NCBI GenBank assembly: GCA_005518205.2
Contig: RFFC02000004.1
Span: forward strand, 124,001-188,000
Length of the DNA: 64,000 nt
Direction of reading: 5' to 3'
From: Hormoscilla sp. GUM202
GTDB lineage: Bacteria > Cyanobacteriota > Cyanobacteriia > Cyanobacteriales > Desertifilaceae
Shown: piece by piece, positions 61,953-64,000 of the stretch
Layout of the letters: each line of letters begins with the position of its first letter
How positions within the stretch are numbered: position 1 is the stretch's first letter
The notes under the pieces: generated by a model
Told to the model about the DNA's origin: nothing
Database searches by the model: none
What the model saw: the letters and a program-made list of their open reading frames with translations, nothing else
Program-made: the position numbers and the translations under genes

Positions 61953-62324
61953 ACGTGCATACCTGGTTGGGTTTCCCTGGCGCTCTAGATAGCAGAGTAA
62001 TGTTGAGCTGAAGGCGACGGAATCGCCCGGCCCGTATTAAGATGCGGAAACTATTATATTATCCGGTAGCGTGGATTGCCCGATCGCGATCGCTCTTTAC
62101 GTCGTATTTCCTTTTAGTTCTCGAACTAATACCTAGTTCATAACGAAAGTCAGACCTCATTTTACCACAGGAGAAGTTCCCGCAGTAGCTCTGGGGATCG
62201 TGAGGACTGAAAATTGAAGAACTGCTCCACTATTGGGGCTAATTCCCTGAGAGTAAGGCTAGAGTAATCAGGCGATCGCCAGTGCCATGTAATATGGAGG
62301 AAAGGCGATCGCTCTCTTATGTAA
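61953..62324. other. Intergenic region without gene
   Basis: No gene recognised; two HIP1-rich patches. Ends at the target duplication of the IS982 element. Confidence 0.5.
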
Positions 62325-63350
62325 CTTAAGTTGCGACCTATAAAAATTGAATACAAAAAGCGATGATAAAGAGAATTATTTTCAATTCAAATCCTTTGGA
62401 TGTAACGGCATGAATTGACTTGGGAAACAAATTAGTTATCCGACTAAAACATGTTTCAACTTGTTTTCTAGTTACCTGTTGTATATATTCAAAACAAGGA
62501 GATTCTTTTCTTTTTGAATTCTTTTTTCGCAAAGGTTTTAATTTGATATTTGCCGACTCTTTTAGTAAATCTTCTAATTGATAATCGTTATAAGCTTTGT
62601 CTCCATAAACTAGAGAATTTGATGGTAAATCGAAGCAAAAAGATTGCAGAAGTTTAACGTCATTATAACTACCCGGGGCTAGATAAAATTCTATTGGATT
62701 TCCACTTTTGTTTACTAACATATGAACCCTTAATCCATAAAAATAACGTTTTTTACTTGCAATATATCCTCGATATTCTTCTTGCTTATAAATTTTACAT
62801 CTATCAATCCTAATATTGTCACAGACTGGCACAGGGAAACTATCAAGAATATATTCTTGACATTCTTGACCTGGATTGAGCTGTTTAAATGTTTGCGCTC
62901 TGACTTGGAATAAAAGCATCCAAATTGGTTCGCCTATATTATGTAATCTCCGATTGAATCTACTTTTACTTAACAGATTTTTTAGATAATTGTGTTCCAC
63001 CATAAATTGACAAGAGCGCTCGTAGCGAAGCGTGTCCGACAAAAAAATATGCAGCAACCAATCCTACCGTCATCACCTCTGCATTGTTCATTTTTACTTG
63101 TGGATCTTCTTTTATATTCAAAGCTTTTAGGAGCTCGTCGCAAAGAACAAAAATTGTTGTAATCATATCTTCCATAATCTACAGAACCAGCAATTAACTG
63201 TTATTTTAGTACATTATAACCTCTAAACAGCCAACCCGCCGCATAGCACAATAAAAATATAATTTTGTATCGAGGGCTACTAAAACCCTCAAAATATCTG
63301 TAAAGTCTAAGTGGGTAATTCAGATTTTTTTAAATAGGTCGCAACTTAGG
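62325..63350 (-). mobile_element. IS982-family insertion sequence, frameshifted
   Basis: 1026 bp. Ends CTTAAGTTGCGACCTAT and inverted CCTAAGTTGCGACCTAT, flanked by an exact 8-bp duplication TTATGTAA at 62317-62324 and 63351-63358. Confidence 0.92.
62338..63175 (-). pseudogene. IS982-family transposase with small insertion
   Basis: The N-terminal frame (63175-62966) reads MEDMITTIFVLCDELLKALN and NNAEVMTVGLVAAYFFVGHA. The rest (62338 to about 63020) reads RSCQFMVEHNYLKNLLSKSR, FNRRLHNIGEPIW, YILDSFPVPVCDNIRI, then GYIASKKRYFYGLRVHML, YGDKAYNDYQLEDLLK and ETCFSRITNLFPKSIHAVT. Both are clear IS982 blocks. At 63020-63045 an insertion of about 20 bp (GTCGGACACGCTTCGCTACG) replaces the short native link and shifts the frame. 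The catalytic aspartates and glutamate remain in the second part. Confidence 0.88.
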
Positions 63351-63481
63351 TTATGTAATATAAAAAGTATAGATCGCACGGTAATCTAGTCACATACCAA
63401 AACTCGGCAACTGGCAACCAGCAATCGGCAACTTTTTGATTAAGTCTATCACATCTTTAATAAAATGGTATTAGTTTTGTC

Positions 63482-64000
63482 TCACACTTCAACTGGTGTA
63501 TCCTCCCGAGGCTGGCTACCATTTCCGGACACCTCCACTTCGATGTCTCCGGAGACATCGACCCGAGGTTGTAGTAATTCTTGGCGGAAAGCTTGCTTGG
63601 TTTGAACATTCAAGTACCGATGCTGTAAGCTTTGCCATTGCTGCCATGCTTGGTAGCGGTTGTTGGCCAACAGTCCGGCGAGGTGAGGAGTTTTGGTGCG
63701 GATGCCCAAACCAAAGACATGGTTGAGGAATTCTTCCAAAACTTGAGAGTCTTGAATGTCACCCAAGACTGTTTGCACCTGCTTCACGTCTTCCACATAA
63801 TCTTGATAAGTGGGACCATACAGATCGGTAAATAAGCTCATTTGGTAGCGCACCCGCTTGGCTTGTTTGCGGAGGCTGTGCAGCATCTCTCCCTGAGTGG
63901 CTATTAGTGACTCTACAGCTGCGGGTGTCATTTTCTGGGGACTGTCACTCGACCTATCGGAAAGTTGCACTCCCACTAGCCAACCGGGGTGCAGCAGCAG
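63482..64000 (-). CDS. CHAD-domain protein, cut by the window edge
   Basis: At least 172 residues to the window edge; the frame is open through the last base (LLLHPGWLVGVQLSDRS), so GTG/ATG starts near 63976 are probably internal. The CHAD signature LHSLRKQAKRVRYQMSLFTD is present with basic residues on the helices, followed by DIQDSQVLEEFL. CHAD domains bind polyphosphate. The C-terminus ends in an acidic tail with a Val-Ser repeat (VDVSGDIEVEVSGN). The N-terminal part lies outside this window. Confidence 0.82.
   Translation of the reverse strand: MLLHPGWLVGVQLSDRSSDSPQKMTPAAVESLIATQGEMLHSLRKQAKRVRYQMSLFTDLYGPTYQDYVEDVKQVQTVLGDIQDSQVLEEFLNHVFGLGIRTKTPHLAGLLANNRYQAWQQWQSLQHRYLNVQTKQAFRQELLQPRVDVSGDIEVEVSGNGSQPREDTPVEV

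Noticed and set aside
1-64000. tRNA genes and CRISPR arrays
   Set aside because: No cloverleaf with a GTTCGAATC-type arm and no repeat-spacer array was found on reading; only one isolated repeat-like 36-mer.

Overview
This is a cyanobacterial chromosome segment. HIP1 octamers (GCGATCGC) are scattered through nearly all the genes, and cyanobacterial signature genes are present: pam68, a Ycf37-like TPR protein, a group 2 sigma factor, a zinc-ribbon/kinase/WD40 protein and a 7TMR-HD phosphohydrolase. The large load of insertion sequences, group II introns, small inverted-repeat elements and decayed genes suggests a filamentous, repeat-rich lineage. No tRNA, rRNA or CRISPR array was found.

Layout. 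0-5.2 kb: multicopper oxidase, an intact ISL3 element placed in its upstream region, and a UvrD-type helicase. 5.2-10 kb: a bluB remnant, a frameshifted dynamin-like GTPase, and a translationally coupled TOPRIM/ATPase pair that looks like a split OLD-type system. 10-19 kb: nadA broken by a 93-bp element; the DAHP synthase gene; then spp (multiply broken), ruvA, rpsO and pam68, with pam68 split by two different group II introns. 19-24 kb: solute-binding protein, rpmI-rplT, a transposase remnant and an RTX protein. 24-29 kb: a sulfate-type permease / Usp-like / APS kinase operon, gpsA, a membrane hydrolase and a peroxiredoxin. 29-40.8 kb: kinase-WD40 protein, a decayed group II intron carrying an IS630, pyrE, an ADP-ribosylglycohydrolase-like gene and pgpH-like. 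40.8-48 kb: a frameshifted IS630 and IS1, a GST, a HerA-like ATPase and a sigma factor. 49-53 kb: sbcD, bioD, yqeY-like and prs. 53-57 kb: an ISKra4 element containing a complete group II intron. 57-64 kb: a graveyard of gene fragments and duplicated small genes (EndoU, DUF547, coiled-coil triplet, SRAP, DUF4258/DUF2283, LhgO, HicBA), an IS982 and a CHAD protein cut by the window edge.

Most striking are: (1) pam68, whose protein can be rebuilt across two group II introns; (2) element boundaries proven by target duplications (ISL3 8 bp, ISKra4 9 bp, IS982 8 bp, IS630 TA), together with two non-autonomous ISKra4-ended elements with 9-bp duplications; (3) nadA inactivated by a TA-flanked inverted-repeat element that leaves a perfectly restorable reading frame; (4) the ATPase plus stand-alone TOPRIM gene pair. 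All family names come from recognising sequence motifs by eye; no database search was run.
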